Positions 35,215 through 48,922 of a stretch of DNA of 64,000 nt are shown here, one piece after another. Under the pieces are notes generated by a model. The model was not told the origin of the DNA. It did no database searches and saw only the letters and a program-made list of their open reading frames with translations. How positions within the stretch are numbered: position 1 is the stretch's first letter; each line of letters begins with the position of its first letter. The DNA is from Stratiolaelaps scimitus. Its lineage: Eukaryota; Arthropoda; Arachnida; Mesostigmata; Laelapidae. A program made the translations under genes and the position numbers. The stretch lies in NCBI GenBank assembly GCA_019614645.1, contig JABWDB010000001.1:26033501-26097500 (forward strand). Direction: 5' to 3'.

Positions 35215-35570
35215 TTAATAGCTCGGCTGGAGAAGATTCGTGATACAGTCAAGCTGGATATACCGTCGGTACAACGCAATGAAATTCAATAGTTGAACGA
35301 CATCAGCATTTTTAGTTCCCGTAGAACGGACGTGGTCTGGTAAGCCAGCCACTGATTCCGTTTGACACTTTTCAGTTCGACTGAGAGGCCACGAAGCCGA
35401 ACAGCGCTCCCCGTTGAAAGCCTCGAGCAAGCACCACAACAAATGCAGATATCCGCAGGACGCTTGTACGCTTCTGCGATTTGGATGAAACCGGGGGTGA
35501 TGTTGAAAAAACACGAGGGGAGAAACTCTCCCGGCGATAAAAGGCAAAAAAAAGCGCTAGTTGTCGCCAA
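35215..35570 (-). mobile_element. Possible Ty3/gypsy-type retroelement fragment
   Basis: Shifted minus-strand frames give VLRELKMLMSFNY and FIALYRRYIQLDCITNLLQ. Their order and spacing recall the end of the gypsy reverse transcriptase (L-x-S-F-L-G-L-x-N-Y-Y-R-R-F-I). The frames are broken and the match is weak. Confidence 0.25.
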
Positions 35571-37770
35571 CTCGCGCCGAAGTCAGTCCGGCCGAGCAAC
35601 GCGAGTGAAGATCGCTGTCGGTGCATTTCGCAATGTTATGTAGAACATCGAGGTGTCCTTGTACGCAAGAGTACAGACGACCGTAGTCCACTATCTCTAC
35701 AGGAAAAAATCAAGATACAAAAGCCGCATTCGTAAAACAAACAGCGCTCACCGAGTATCGACATAGAATCAGCAACACTTGCATAAACGATTAACTCGAT
35801 ATTTGGCTACTTGGTGTAGAACCTATATCCGTGTATTCTGGTGCGTAGAAGTGTAGATGACAGCTATCAGCTATTTGATAGAACCAAAAGCAATGAAGCT
35901 AATTAAAATATAGATATCCATCCGACCATCGAACATGATAATAGGTGCACGCCCCAATGCGAAATTTTATCAAGCCACATAAAAATGAGATCGCGAGATA
36001 CGCCCTGTACAGACAGTGCGCATGAATTCGATTTAAAAAAAGCGAACTCGAAATCGACTACGCTGTCGTGCTAATTTCAAGTGTTAGTATTAAATAGAAA
36101 ATAAAAACAATATTAAAAATATTCGCAACGTTTTAGAATTATTCTCACCTAGTACATCCGCAAGTGTTGCTTCAGTACTACAATACTGAATATCTAAATT
36201 ATTGTTATTTAATAAGCAGCGAATCAGTCAACAACATCAATGTCATCATGAATACACCTATAGCAAATGAGGCGATAGCATTACTGTGGCATTTCCTCGC
36301 TGGAGCTCCAGCCATATGCTTTGCCATGATAATTACAAGAATAATAACACTCTTAGCTATAAAATTTAGCTTTCGACAAGTAGAGATAGTCCATTGGTAG
36401 CTAACCAAATCGTGTTAGATCAAAGTCGCCGACGCGTTGCACGCTACAGGTGAAAATCACACTTCTGGTTCATAGGCTAGTTGGTCAGTCCGAGCTGCAC
36501 GATCAGCGAAGGGACCGATATATGATACTTTTTCCCCTAGCGTAGAAAGCCAAAGAAGAGATTGCATTAGCGTACACGACGTGCTTTCGTGCAAAATGGC
36601 CAAATTCGATTGGATTTAAATTGGACTTTAGTCACCGTGCACGGAAGCGCTTCATGTTTAGCTAGCTGAAAGTAGATGAAGATTGTCGTGTCGTCCTCCC
36701 GGTGGACTTCAGCGTACAGTGGCCGTAAGAGGATGGAGGAGCGCTCTTTCCGAGTTAGCCGAGCTGTACGGGCGGCCAAGGACTAGGCGGACCCCCGATG
36801 GCAGACAACGCCGGCAACGCGTCGTTGGTCAGCAAACGCCACGAACGAATGAACAAGGGAACACAGGGATGGGGGGGGCGAACAGAGACATACGGCGAAG
36901 CCGAATCAGGAATAGGTACGCAAGGGACCACGAATAACGGACCAAACGGCTCGGAAGGCCGAACAGGCGCAAAGATCCCTTCGAAACGAATTTCAGTAGA
37001 GAGATGGAGAGAGGAAGCGCTCGAGTGGGGGGGGGGATTCAAACAAACTAGCGGTTCGAACATTGTGCAGGTACAGCAAATGGACCGAGGACACTAACAC
37101 ATAAGGGTTCATAAGGTTGAAATCCAGCCGGCATCGAAAACGGTGGATTACTGAAGGGTGGACCCGAGCGGGACATGCAGAGGCAGGCTACCAGGAGGCG
37201 CAAGGAGGTTTTTAGACGTGAATAACGACAACTTTCGCCAACTCGATGGGCGTTTGCGGTGTACGCGCAAGCTTTGCACGCCAGTGAACGCCACCGATGT
37301 AGCACAATAGAATGGATTTCGCGGCAATTCGACCTCCTGTATGTGTGTGCAGATGATACACCCGTTCGATGTCTGGCTGCACATAGTTTAATGAATCGCC
37401 GGGTTAATGAAGGCAAATTGATTTCTTTATTATAATGACATGATCCTTTGTGGAAATGGGCTAGGGCGTTGTTTCAAACAACGTTGTTATTTTGATAAAG
37501 TTTTGGTTTGAACATAGCCACTAAACTAGCACCGCAACGACCGAGTAGGGATATAGAAATACACAACATGTAGTTGAGTATATATACATAAATATATATA
37601 TCGCTCATGGGTTCGTTCCGTATTTGTATTCGTCGTGGAGCTAATTCCTATAATGATAGCCAATGAATGAGGACAAATACGCAGCACATTGATTCGGGTA
37701 TACTGAACGAAGAACACTGAACGAATACAACTCCACAGTGGCACACGCAGTTGTGTAACAAGCCAAAAGA
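35571..37770. other. Non-coding stretch
   Basis: Overlapping short frames only; no gene or known element recognised. Confidence 0.4.
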
Positions 37771-37965
37771 GGAGCCCGGTGACGCGGTGGCGGGCGCCTT
37801 GCACCCGGAGGAGACAAGTAAGGAGGTGCTGCACAAGGGTCCGAACCCCACCGTTGCACATTTACATTTAAGCATTGTTGTCCGTCTTATGAAGCATTGC
37901 CGAAAGCAGTTGTACCGTGGACGTTAAATGCTCACTGAACATCTGGCAGGAAAATTTACTTTTGA
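37771..37965 (+). repeat. tRNA-derived SINE, near full length
   Basis: The head is GAGCCCGGTGACGCGGTGG; the B box GGGTCCGAACCCC is at 37837-37849; then GTTGCACATTTACATTT, TCCGTCTTATGAAGCATTGC and GTTGTACCGTGGACG, ending in an AT-rich tail with AAAATTTACTTTT. It matches the minus-strand copy at 6484-6692 in order and sequence. Confidence 0.75.
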
Positions 37966-40900
37966 GAAGGCAAATCCGTCCACTACACATAGTCTATCGA
38001 TTAGGTCCAAACAGTTGAAAACGAACAGGAACACTGTATGGGACACTATGTCAGACATTGCATTGGCGCAGGGGGTAGGGCACTCATGTCTACACCTACA
38101 TATGAAAGTGTAATGAATGGGCCCGTTTGTTGTCAACTATGTACCAGGGACTGTTGTGTCTGCAGAGCAATCGAAGGTAAATGGCAGCGGCAGAGGTGGA
38201 AGCGACGACTCATTCCCCCCCGACATGGTCATCCAGCGTCGGCTATCGAGAGACGAAATACGTCCACAGCAATCGTTGACACTGTCGACTGGCATATACC
38301 GACCGCTAACGGGCCAACATTCTATTCTCCTCCATTCGTCGTTCTGGTCGTTGTCGAAGTGGTGATGATGGTAGTGGTGGTGGTGGTGTTTGTGGTTCCC
38401 GTGGCGATACTCGCGTCGCAGCGAAGGCAGACTGAGAGAGAGAGAGATAACGAAACCTTCCTGATTTCGGGACAGGACAATGTCTATGTATGGCAAAACT
38501 CGACGATAATGATACTAGATACACCATCGCCACCGCTGGCCCCGCCATCTCCGGCAAGAAACGCGGCGTATACCTCTGCACAGTGACGATATTCGAGGTA
38601 TGAATGCCAGCAGGGATCTGTCCGAATTGATCATCAAGTCGATACTCACGCAGATGTGAAAATGTTAGCGCGAAATATCATCCACGCTGAGCATTCGAAC
38701 AGAATTGGCAAACTCCCAATGAACTACATATATATATATATAAGAACTCTGAAAACTAACTGATTGTACGGTTCGGTCATCGCTGGCCCATTCGTTGTTT
38801 TATGATGTGTGATTTCTACAAACCACAGTTCACACATCGGGCTGGATTTCTTCTATTCGATATAGCTGAGGCGAACGAACTTGCTTTTAAAGAGTTCAAA
38901 GCCAGATTGTCCATATTAATTAGCAAGCTTTTGCATCGGCAGGTGAAAGAGCATAAACGCACTAAATGCCGCCTCCAAATGTCTCGCAACGTAAATGAGT
39001 GCCTGTGCTGCCGGCGTCGACGCACTGTCATCACTGAATTTTAGTGGAGTTTGTTGTCAGTGTCTACGTCAGCAGGCCAGAATCCTCTCTGTCTCAGGAG
39101 CAATGAACAATCGATGTTTCGTTCGCAAAGTACATTGTGCATGTACATCCGGAGACGCGTAGCAGCGCCTACAAAAAAACGAACTGTAATTGCCCTGAAT
39201 AGAGAGAGAGAGAGAGAAGAAAACAAACCCAGCGGCATCGATCGGCGACCTTCGGAATGTCAGCCGTCGGAATCCGAGCACTTGGCAAAATTACGCGACA
39301 TAGCTCTCAGCAAATGGGGGAAAAAAGGACTCACTGGAAATGGTACACGAGCGACGATGCCTGAGTCGCGCAGCGAATCAACCTGGAACAGCAAACTGAA
39401 ATTGTGCCTCTCCGAGTCTCTCTTCAATCGGCGAGATGACAACAAAAACGGGGGCGGTTGAATTCCTAATCGATAAATGATTTCGAAGTATATATAAATG
39501 TATTAAGGGTGCATATAGAGGCTCGGCTCACAACTGTGCTTAACTCGAATTATGGCTAGAAATGGAGACAAAGTTGAATCAGTCGAATTCGACACCGCAG
39601 CAAAGCGAACACGGGGTGAACCAGCCGTTCAATGTTCTGCTCGACGATTCAATAGCGTTTGTGATCGGCACAATGTTAATCCAGAAATAGACACCATTAT
39701 ATTTCGATCGTGCGAAGATAATACTCCGTATAAAATGTCACTGCTTCAGTGTGCGGCAACATGAGCAACCAGATATTATGGGTGATCACCGAAGAACATA
39801 TATATATATATATATAATAAGATGCTGTGGGTCAAGAAGTATACTGTGAAACGTTAAGAAAAAAAGGTGAACCTCATCATGATGGGCACATTAAAAGGCG
39901 GACGCCTGATTGAGCAAACAAACAAAGCGCTATTCAGTTCCTTGAACGCTTCGCTCAGCCATTGTATAAGTTTAATTTAAGCTCCTTTAAAAATAGTTTT
40001 GTAACATTTCAAGGCTTTACCCAGGGAGGTTCACATGTTCTAAGTGAATTTATATATTTCCCGTCAAATTGAAAATATCCATAGTCCACTTAAGGTAAGC
40101 GTAGCGAACACACAAGTTCCGCATGAATCAATGCGCAAGCTTCTATGCATAGTAGCATTGTTCATATAATAAATATATGCCCAGCGGATGCCTGCCGCCT
40201 GCTTCTCTGTAATAATGATATTTATTTCATCAGGTTATAGCCACTGTCAACAGCCTTCTTTCCAGTCCCATGATCAAACCCATAACCTATCGGCAACGTC
40301 ACCAGCAGCATAATCACCCCCACACGATCTCTGCGTGCTCCCCTCGACCTAGAAAAATGTTCGAGTCGTGCTTAATATGATGAAGGACGAACCAACGGCA
40401 GACGGGCATGATTCATGTTATTATTATTATTACCCCCCGGGGGCATCGATTGGCCGGTTACAAGCTGGCACACACCGTGCGGTCCGGTTCGCTTCGGTTC
40501 GGGTCTGCGTTCGGCCCTTCTCCGGTCGGTCACCAGGTTTCCGTCCGGCTGCCATCAGCGATTGCCGCGGCTCTACGCCCTCGATCCCGACACCAACAAC
40601 CCGAACAGGGGTCACCAAGCAGCTTAGTGCGTCTCTCCCCTAAGCTCTTCTCTGTACCAGACAGTTGCCACTGGCTGGTAACAGCCCTGGCAGCAGCAAC
40701 AGTAGCACCTGGTACAGCTGTTCCGATTACTGCCTGCAAGCTACCAGCTAGCGGGGCTGTAGTGCTACTGGTCGAGCTTTATAAACGCACTTTATTACCG
40801 CCGCCGCCGCCGCCGCCTCCACCTCCACCATCACCATCGCCCCTGCCGGCGAAGGTGTCACGCCACATTTGCGATTACTTTACCTCTTTCCTATTGAACC

Positions 40901-43900
40901 AGGAAGCCATAGGAAGAAGGCCCACCTACTCCTGTCTCAGCCGTATATATGGCGTGAGCACCATCCTATCAGTAAAGGTCACCGTTGAAGACCAGATCAA
41001 TGTAGCAGTTGCAGCGGCAGTAGCATTTTAGCATCACTGCTAATACAGCTAATAGTAATAGTTGTAACGATCGTAGTCAGCGAAGGAAGAGAGACACCCC
41101 GTAGTGGTAGCATTGTCGTATTCAACGAGCTCCACCTGATATGCAAATGATAAATGGACGACAACTACGGCTGTGGCAGGCGCTTGACATAATACCTGTA
41201 TAGAGCGTATATTTTCAACGAACAGCACGTGCGTGTTCAATGCTAACAGTGTCCCTCTTTCCATTTTTATTAGATAAAATAGCGACTGCTACGAAGTGCT
41301 ATTACTGCTATTGTCACTACTGTTCATTGGGTATCCATTCCAGAAATCTGTGCACCAAAGTATGGCGCCACTGCGAAACAACGCCTTCAAATTTGCTCGA
41401 TGACGAAACTTCTCGACTAGATCAATTCAAGAAGAAAAATGCGCAGAACCTTTTCCTCCAACACCTACCTCTATACGTGGAAGTGATCTTCCGGCGAAAG
41501 CTGAACGCCCTGCACAGTTCTTCTCGTGGAAATGTTCTTAATAATAAAGAAAGTGCTCCCGTGGAGAATGCCCATTGGATTTACCTTGGACTCGAGGGCA
41601 TTTCGCGGCGAAGCATTTCGCATACGCAAACGCAAGACGCTCACGAGGTACCTCAAAGATGATTCCTCTGTCGGGTGTCACGTACGCCTACCGACAGCTC
41701 AGATAGTTGCCACGTCATCGCGACAGAGTGAAAGCGGATGAATTCAATTTGCCCCTGACGCCAGCTTGCTTATTGTCAATAAGCAGAGGTTGGGCGAGAA
41801 GTGGTTTCATGGGCAATAATTGACAGGGCGTATCAATTCTCGATCGAAACAAACGAACGACAACAAATGGATGTTGGATCCATCTGTTTGAAGGCGAACT
41901 CCTCCGTTGTAGAAATCATTTTCACTTTGTTCTTAAGGCCTCGCCAATTTCAGCTGCTGGAGGAAAGAGCCAGAGGGCAGAGCAAATCTAAGAACGAACA
42001 GCTGTTAGACCGAACACTCTAATTGATGGATGATACGCAGGGTTCATCTGTTGTTAACTGATTAACGAATGAAGTGTCATTCGATGCATTTTATAGGGCT
42101 CGAGCCAAATGATATATATATATATATGTATCATTAAACTTAGACTATTACTAGTCGACCACTAAGCTTCAAGTAGAGATGAAAAGAAACGGTTCGCTCT
42201 GTTGGTTCTCTCATCTGAATGGAAAAACAAATAATGTAGCAAGAACATAGATTAGCAGCCTACTGAGAACAGCTCCGCCTCCTTTATTATAAAATAGTCC
42301 TAATAATTTAATACTAATAGTAATGTTAAATAGTAATTAAATATCAATGGTGACAATGATACGCCATTTTAATATAACGTGTCCAGGTCACGCCTATCTT
42401 GTGTCGAGCTCATTGAAGATAGCCACAACGTGACATAACCCGCTCAGTTCGACTCTCCCTGTCAACGCTGTCCGGTCCGTTTTTTATATAAATGAAATCG
42501 ACGCCTGGCCGCAAATAGACCGCTGATTGTGCCTATCGCGTTTACACGATTTTGTTTTCAATTAATAATATAAGTCAACATCTGGAGCTGCAAAGGCCTC
42601 ACTGCTATTACTATTATATATGGTGCAAGTGTCACGCATTCGTAGGTAGTGACCCATTATCATCGAGTGCCATGCGTCATATTAGAAAAAGAGTTCCAAT
42701 GGCACCTCTGGCCTCTCGTGGCTAGTTTAAAGTAATTATACACACATGCATATATATATATCGAGGGAATTTTATATCTGCAACGTTGGTAATCATATGC
42801 AAAGGTTGCAGGATGCTGCTAAAATGAATGAATTCTGTCCAAGGCCAATTCTAAAGTAATTGATGAATTTATTAAAGAATTTACGCAGATCACTATGCTA
42901 TGATATCTATTGTGTAACGTTTATAAATCTATCCATGGAGTAATCTGACGCCGTGGCTGTATAGCGCTCGCTGATTGATCTGATTATGATGAATGCTCCT
43001 CATTTTATTCTATGCTATCGTGTACAAAATCAACGGTAAACGATCGGTGTAAATGAGAATAGTTTTTCATGGCCGTCCAACGGCAAGATAATATGTGTGT
43101 GCGTGTGTGGGCAGTCCTGTGCTGCCTTTAGCAGAATGCTTTGCGGGCTGTAAGCGTCGATGCAAGTGGGTGGCGAGATGCAAAACATATAACATATAAC
43201 TGAGTCCCACCGCATTAATTACTAATCGCTGCAGCAACAATATATATATATATATTCATTAGAAAATTGCCTCTTCCCAATTGATACCGATTGATTTCTC
43301 CACTCCTGTTCGGGTGGTGGGAGCATATATTTGCACCAGATCGTTCGAAGCCGCCGCATTTAGCGTTTGCTGTTTCCAGCACGAGCGCGGCCACATCTGA
43401 CAAAAAGGGGGCTTAGACGCTTAAAAAAAGATAACCTGATAAAATTATCAAATAAACCCGAAAAGGCCGCCGAACATGGAAATAATTGGAATCGAATAAC
43501 AGCGGCCATAGACTGATGGTATTTCATAGCTCGTGATTAGCGTCATTACTGACGCTGATTTTTCACTACCTGGGTAACAACGCGAGCCGGAGAACAGCAC
43601 CAGCGGAAAGACCAAAGGGTCCGATGTAATCAGCTCTTCTTATCGTCATGTAAATACGTTTGTAATGGCTCACTGGCTTGCAGCAGCGCCATTCTCAAAT
43701 GAACCCTTCAAAAAAGTCACCAAAAATAGGGTCACAAACATATTTTCTTGTACTTTTTATTTGTCTATTGAAAACAGTGCATGGACACGCGTAATACCTG
43801 GTTGCGGCTGAAAGCTCGTCCGATGCCGATACCTTAAAACAGCACGGCCAATAGTTTTAAATGGCTGACACATTCGAGACGGCCGCTGCTCACCTAAAAA

Positions 43901-44017
43901 TCAAAGACAAAGAGACAACGTTTAGATTTTTCGTATTTTGTTTTTCTACTACACTAAAATAATACAAGAAAATAATAGTAGAATGCTTACGCTGCGCATA
44001 AGTCACAGCGGTAGCAT
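37966..44017. other. Gene-poor stretch with microsatellites
   Basis: (TA)n at 38727-38742, 39798-39817 and 43240-43255; (GA)n near 39201; (CCG)n at about 40799-40826. An open frame at 40408-41031 (+) is mostly low-complexity, with poly-Pro from the CCG tract, and is not called a gene. Confidence 0.4.
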
Positions 44018-44226
44018 TCATATTTCGTCCGTGATTAATCTGTCCCGCAGGGTCCAACGGAGAACATCATAGAGCGCGTTCTCAACACAATGCAAGTCTA
44101 CCATCACGGCGATTAGGTCTATCGTCATATGGTGGACACTGGCACAGTCACGATTCACATCTCGACATTGACATCGGCGACATTGTGACAAACGGCTGAC
44201 GGCTGGTCCCGAACACAACTGGGATC
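44018..44226 (-). CDS. Possible terminal exon, minus strand
   Basis: An open frame from a possible acceptor (ACTAAG|GA at 44227) to TGA reads like protein: Cys-rich (CRRCQCRDVNRDC), then an amphipathic stretch (VENALYDVLRWTLRDRLI). A minus-strand AATAAA lies at 43756-43761, where a 3' end would need it. The acceptor has no good pyrimidine tract, and no family is recognised. Confidence 0.2.
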
Positions 44227-47200
44227 CTTAGTATGTAATTGGAAGGTCAAACGATTCTACCCCCGGGTGCGGGAGGGGGGGGTAGCTGGGTTATCCCTTG
44301 GGGAAGCTACACATCCCTTTTAGCTGGTGGCGTTCATTTGTTTGGGATTCAGCATCTGCGTTTAGCGAGGAGGTCAACGTCTGCCACTGACGTTGATGCG
44401 TGGGCGAAACATTCGACTCATCACAATCACCAGTGATCCATCCGTTCGTCTATCCATCACAAGAAGATCGCGCAACGGGCGATCGCTACCACTCGCTGGC
44501 TACTGCGTCTAATTCGTGGAGGGAGTATTTCTTCTTTCATTTCGATTTTGATATAGCGACAGCGGCCGCGCCGATGTGAAGATACTTTATGAGCACAAAA
44601 ACAGGCGGACAGACGCCAAATACAGCCCCCAGCACGAGCTACCAATCGCCACCACCGCCGCCGCCGTCACCACAACGAACAAGAGTCATCACACCCCTAT
44701 AGATAGACTGACGAAGTGGCTCACACGCTCGTCAGACCGCAGAGCGCGCTCGCCTCCGCTGACTGTCTGCCCTGTTCGAGCGTTGAAGCATGGCCACCAT
44801 CGAGCATCTTCGTATGCCATCCCATAGAGCCCCTCTGCCTATTGCGAACGAGCGTCCCCGCAACGCCATCAAGGTCCGCACCTTTCAGCGCAACGGACGA
44901 CACACGCCGCACCACAGTCGTTTTACGGTGTACGATCGATTGGTCGCTCGGTCGGTCGGTCTGTTGGTTGGTTTCATTCGTTATTTTTTCTTTTCTCTCA
45001 TTTTCTATTATAGTTCGTCTGCACTGCATCCCATTTGCCGGTACGACAACCACCACGATGAACAGACAAAAAGTGGAAATCGTACAGCTGTGGTCTATCA
45101 TTCGCGTGAGCCAGTCGCGTGCACACGTCTCGGGTCCACACGACTGCTGCTCGCGAGTCGTACAAGAAAAACTTTTTCAACAACTTCATCAATGATGATA
45201 CTGGTGAAAAATCATGTTGATGCTAGCGGCGGCGGCGGCGGAGGTGGCGACGTTCATGCCCTTTTTGGCGCATAGCCTCGCGGACGCTCGTATTCTTTTG
45301 CTGTTGCTGGTACAATGACGAATGCTGATCTTCGAGCGTCTCGACATTGAATGACTGTGTCAAGATGGCACGGTGTCTGTGTGTCCAATATTTGTGTCAG
45401 CACATCAGCCGTCGACGGGTTGGCTAGAAGCCGTAGCCATAGGAAGGATCAACGGTATATGACGGCAGGACAAAGCAAGGCAGGCCAGGCCAGGCCGAAG
45501 CAGCGACACGAAATGATAGTGGAAGAGAAACGGAAAGAAGAATGACTATGGCTGCGGTGATAGGCCACCGTAAGGCCGTTGAGTGAAAGAGCGAAAATTT
45601 CGCGTTACAACCCTGCATAGCGGCTGGTGCTGTTCTGCCTCTTCCTGCAAGCAGCGCTTCAATCGACGCTGTCGACACCTCTTTCAAAAATCGGCTTTCT
45701 TTATCGATTGACATAATAGATTGGATAGATGATAGAAGATAATGGATGAAATGGATGGCCAGGTAGTCCGATCAAAGAGAAATCGACGGAGCAGAATTTG
45801 TGATGAAGACCAGTTCGCCGTCGCACGGGCAACTGTCGGTACTCGACTGGTTGTAGCTGAATCGGCAGTTGTCTCCATGTCAGCGTTATGATTGTCGCTG
45901 CGGTGATCGATTTCAGTTAGTGAGGTAACCATGAGACATGAAGTTAGCAGTCAGTGAAACGTACAGTAAGTATATATATATATATATCTTGCTGTTCAGA
46001 ACATATAGCGTAACACTTCGAACACAGTCCATAGTCCAATAGCCACCATCCAGTCGAACAACAATAGCAGCAGCAGCAACAGCAACAATGACAGCTCTTG
46101 CTGGTCCTGCAACTGAATTGTTCCTGCAACAATTCCCCAATGAGAACATTGCACAGGGTGGCAGGTACCAGTCCGCATACCGACCACCGATTGAAATTGA
46201 TGGTAAGCTTCGGTCGCCCTTTCCTATCCGGCCATCCAACAGTCCCCACCCCCCAGCGACTTCAAGCCCCCGTTCAGACCGTGACAGACCCCGCAACGAA
46301 CATGCGGCGTTTTCGATTTTTCGCACACCTGCAGCCAAAAATGGCCGAACATGGCGACGATGACGGGCCACGAGAACATCCCACAGTACCGCCACTGTTG
46401 TAACAGCACACGCAACAATTACAGGGACGGCGGCGGCGGCATTAGCACAGGAACACCATTAATGCCACCAAAGCAATTGGTCTTCGAAACAATGCGAAAG
46501 TCGTATGCATCATTGCTGTGGATTCAGCTGCTGCGGTTGGCGCTGACGCTGCCGATCGATGAATCATTTTTATTTTTCCCTTTTTAGCACTTTTCCCGAA
46601 AATTGATCCGCCTGCCGCCGCCGCCGCCGCAGCAGCATTGTTTGCCTTTAATTCAATTGTTGTTTAGATCAGAGTCAACATCTGGCCGAGTCAGCTTTAC
46701 CGGTGATCATGGCAACCTTGATGAGCTAGACGATGTTAAATACGAAGCGGGGCTGAAAACTGCAGCCGATCGCAGCAACACTTCAAGCTCGGGAGTCGAG
46801 CCGGTGGCACGAACAAACCCGCACGGCTACGTACGGCCAGCACACGAAATTACGTGTGTAGCCGCGCTCTTGATATTGCCACTCTAGCGCGTGCAACGTT
46901 TGTATTCCAGTAAGAGAAGGAGATCTGAACAGCAAGTCTGCGTGTAACGGTGCAAACGTCACACGACAGGCATACAAACAAAGGTAATAATGTCAATTTA
47001 TTAATTATCACTGGTGCTGACCGCCAGCGAGATTTGATCTGCTTGGCGGACAACGAGTGAGGCTATGAAGGGCTATTTAAATGCATGGTCTTCGCTTATA
47101 GTGGTACAACCATCCCCCAATCGAGAACTTGTGTTGGCATTTCGAAGGAAGTAAACAAGCAAGTCATTTCTATGTTTTCTGGATTTCGCGAGCTGTCATT

Positions 47201-48177
47201 TATTTGATAGTAGCGTTGTAATCATCGACCACTATAATTATATACCTCTATATACCGTGTAGAGCTATGTAAATAATGGGGGTATATATATATGTGTGTT
47301 TCAATTTTCATCATCTGAACGATGAAGGCCGGAGAGGCGGTTCAAGCTGTCTTTTTATCTCCCAATAGATCTTGGTTCATCCCATATATATATACGTACA
47401 GCTGCATTGACCAGCATGAATCTTTAAACACTGGCCACGCGCAAATGGCCTCGCCAGACGCAAATGCCTAAAAACAACAGCTGTGAACTGGATCAGGCTG
47501 ACCGACTCGTACGCCGTTCAGATATCAAATGATTGGAGCATCAGCGGCTAAGTAAGTTAGATGCTGATGATGTGAGAAAAGGCGTGCCACGGTGGGCAAG
47601 CAAGCGCCACGCTGCAACGTGGAAACCATCCAGCTTCAATAATAAACTGAAATTAATTGAGATTCAAACGTGTCGCGATGTGAAAAAAATTGTTGTTGGT
47701 TTCGGTGTTCTACCATTATAGTTATATGGTAATCTGCGATATACAATACAATTATATGTTAGACGCGATCCGTGTTAGCAACAGCATACAAAAGTGTACT
47801 GCCAAATTGAACAATCCATTCAATCCAATATACATATCTTATCCTTACGGTAGTTTAGGACTGTCTATTGCGGCCTGCAACTACTTCTTTGTCATTCAAA
47901 AAATAACCCTACGAACTATTTAACCTTCATTGGTTCGCCCAGATTCAAATACAATCCCTCCCACACATCCCACTTATTTGTTACGAGACCTCACATTAAT
48001 CCCCTCACTCCGATGATGCCGTATTGCGTTAACAGTAACGAGCAACGTTGCTCGAGGGCGGCTATAGCCGTTAATTAATATTTCCACACAGGTTCTCGGC
48101 CAAATCGTGAATCACTGGTTCTAATTTTACTTGCAGCAATAACAGTCAAACATTTTTAACACTCCTAATCTGCCTGA
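44227..48177. other. Non-coding stretch with trinucleotide and (TA)n repeats
   Basis: (TA)n at 45970-45988, CAG-type repeats at about 46062-46087, and (CCG)n at about 46612-46630. No gene supported. Confidence 0.4.
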
Positions 48178-48922
48178 CCCAACTGGCTACTCCATTGACT
48201 ACGTGCGCCGTATCATCCTCTGGGATCTTCCACATCCTCCCCACATCAAAGCGTCTGGCCTTCCGTTCGCAGGGTATCTAGGTCCATTAGCTATCGAACG
48301 AATAGTTGGCTGGCCAATCGCGGGAGAGACTATGTATGCCTGAGATACCAACTTTGATCAGGCAATATCTTCCAATGGACTCTCGCGCGGATACAACTAC
48401 AGCCTCTTACAACCCGGGGTATCTGCTAAATGAGCCGAGGAGCCGCAGGTTAGGAATCCCAGACATATTGTCCACTCCTCTTGTTCCAACTCGTAGGTAA
48501 GGTACCGATCACGGTCCAATTTTATATCTACTCTCTGTGAACTCTTTGCCATCTACAGCCACCCAAGCCATAGAGGTCTCACAACGAATCTTCGAACTAT
48601 GACACTATTCTCATTAAAATTAACAAAGTGCCTGAAACAAGCGACCTCGCTCTAGCCAAGCAACATCCGTATGGGTTGCTTGACATCTAACGCTCTCCGA
48701 GGCTCACCCCTCAACATGAATAAAATAGCGGCGGTTTTCTTCAAACAATCCAAATCTCCCCTCCGTGTTCCGAAACCTCTCTCCTTAGAGCGATCACTAG
48801 AGCGATCCGTTCGATCCATTCTGAAAGTGATTCTATCGATTGATTTTTATAAGCATCCCCCACCAAACGTCAACCATATTTCGGACGAAGAGTTGCTCAG
48901 TGCTTGTGTGCCGATATATTAG
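48178..48922 (+). pseudogene. Decayed coding relic of unknown, possibly mobile or viral, origin
   Basis: Several frames follow each other with protein-like content. The frame from about 48148 to 48342 contains DPTGYSIDYVRRIILWDLP. A shift of one base leads to 48345-48497 (IRQYLPMDSRADTTTASYN). After more breaks, 48790-48922 ends with SDEELLSACVPIY. Stops and shifts between them show it is dead. I do not recognise the family; a retroelement or an old viral insertion would fit a lone decayed intronless fragment. Confidence 0.3.

Noticed and set aside
40408..41031. A 207-codon frame with poly-Pro
   Set aside because: Driven by a (CCG)n tract and low complexity, with neighbouring frames equally open. 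No splice or domain support.
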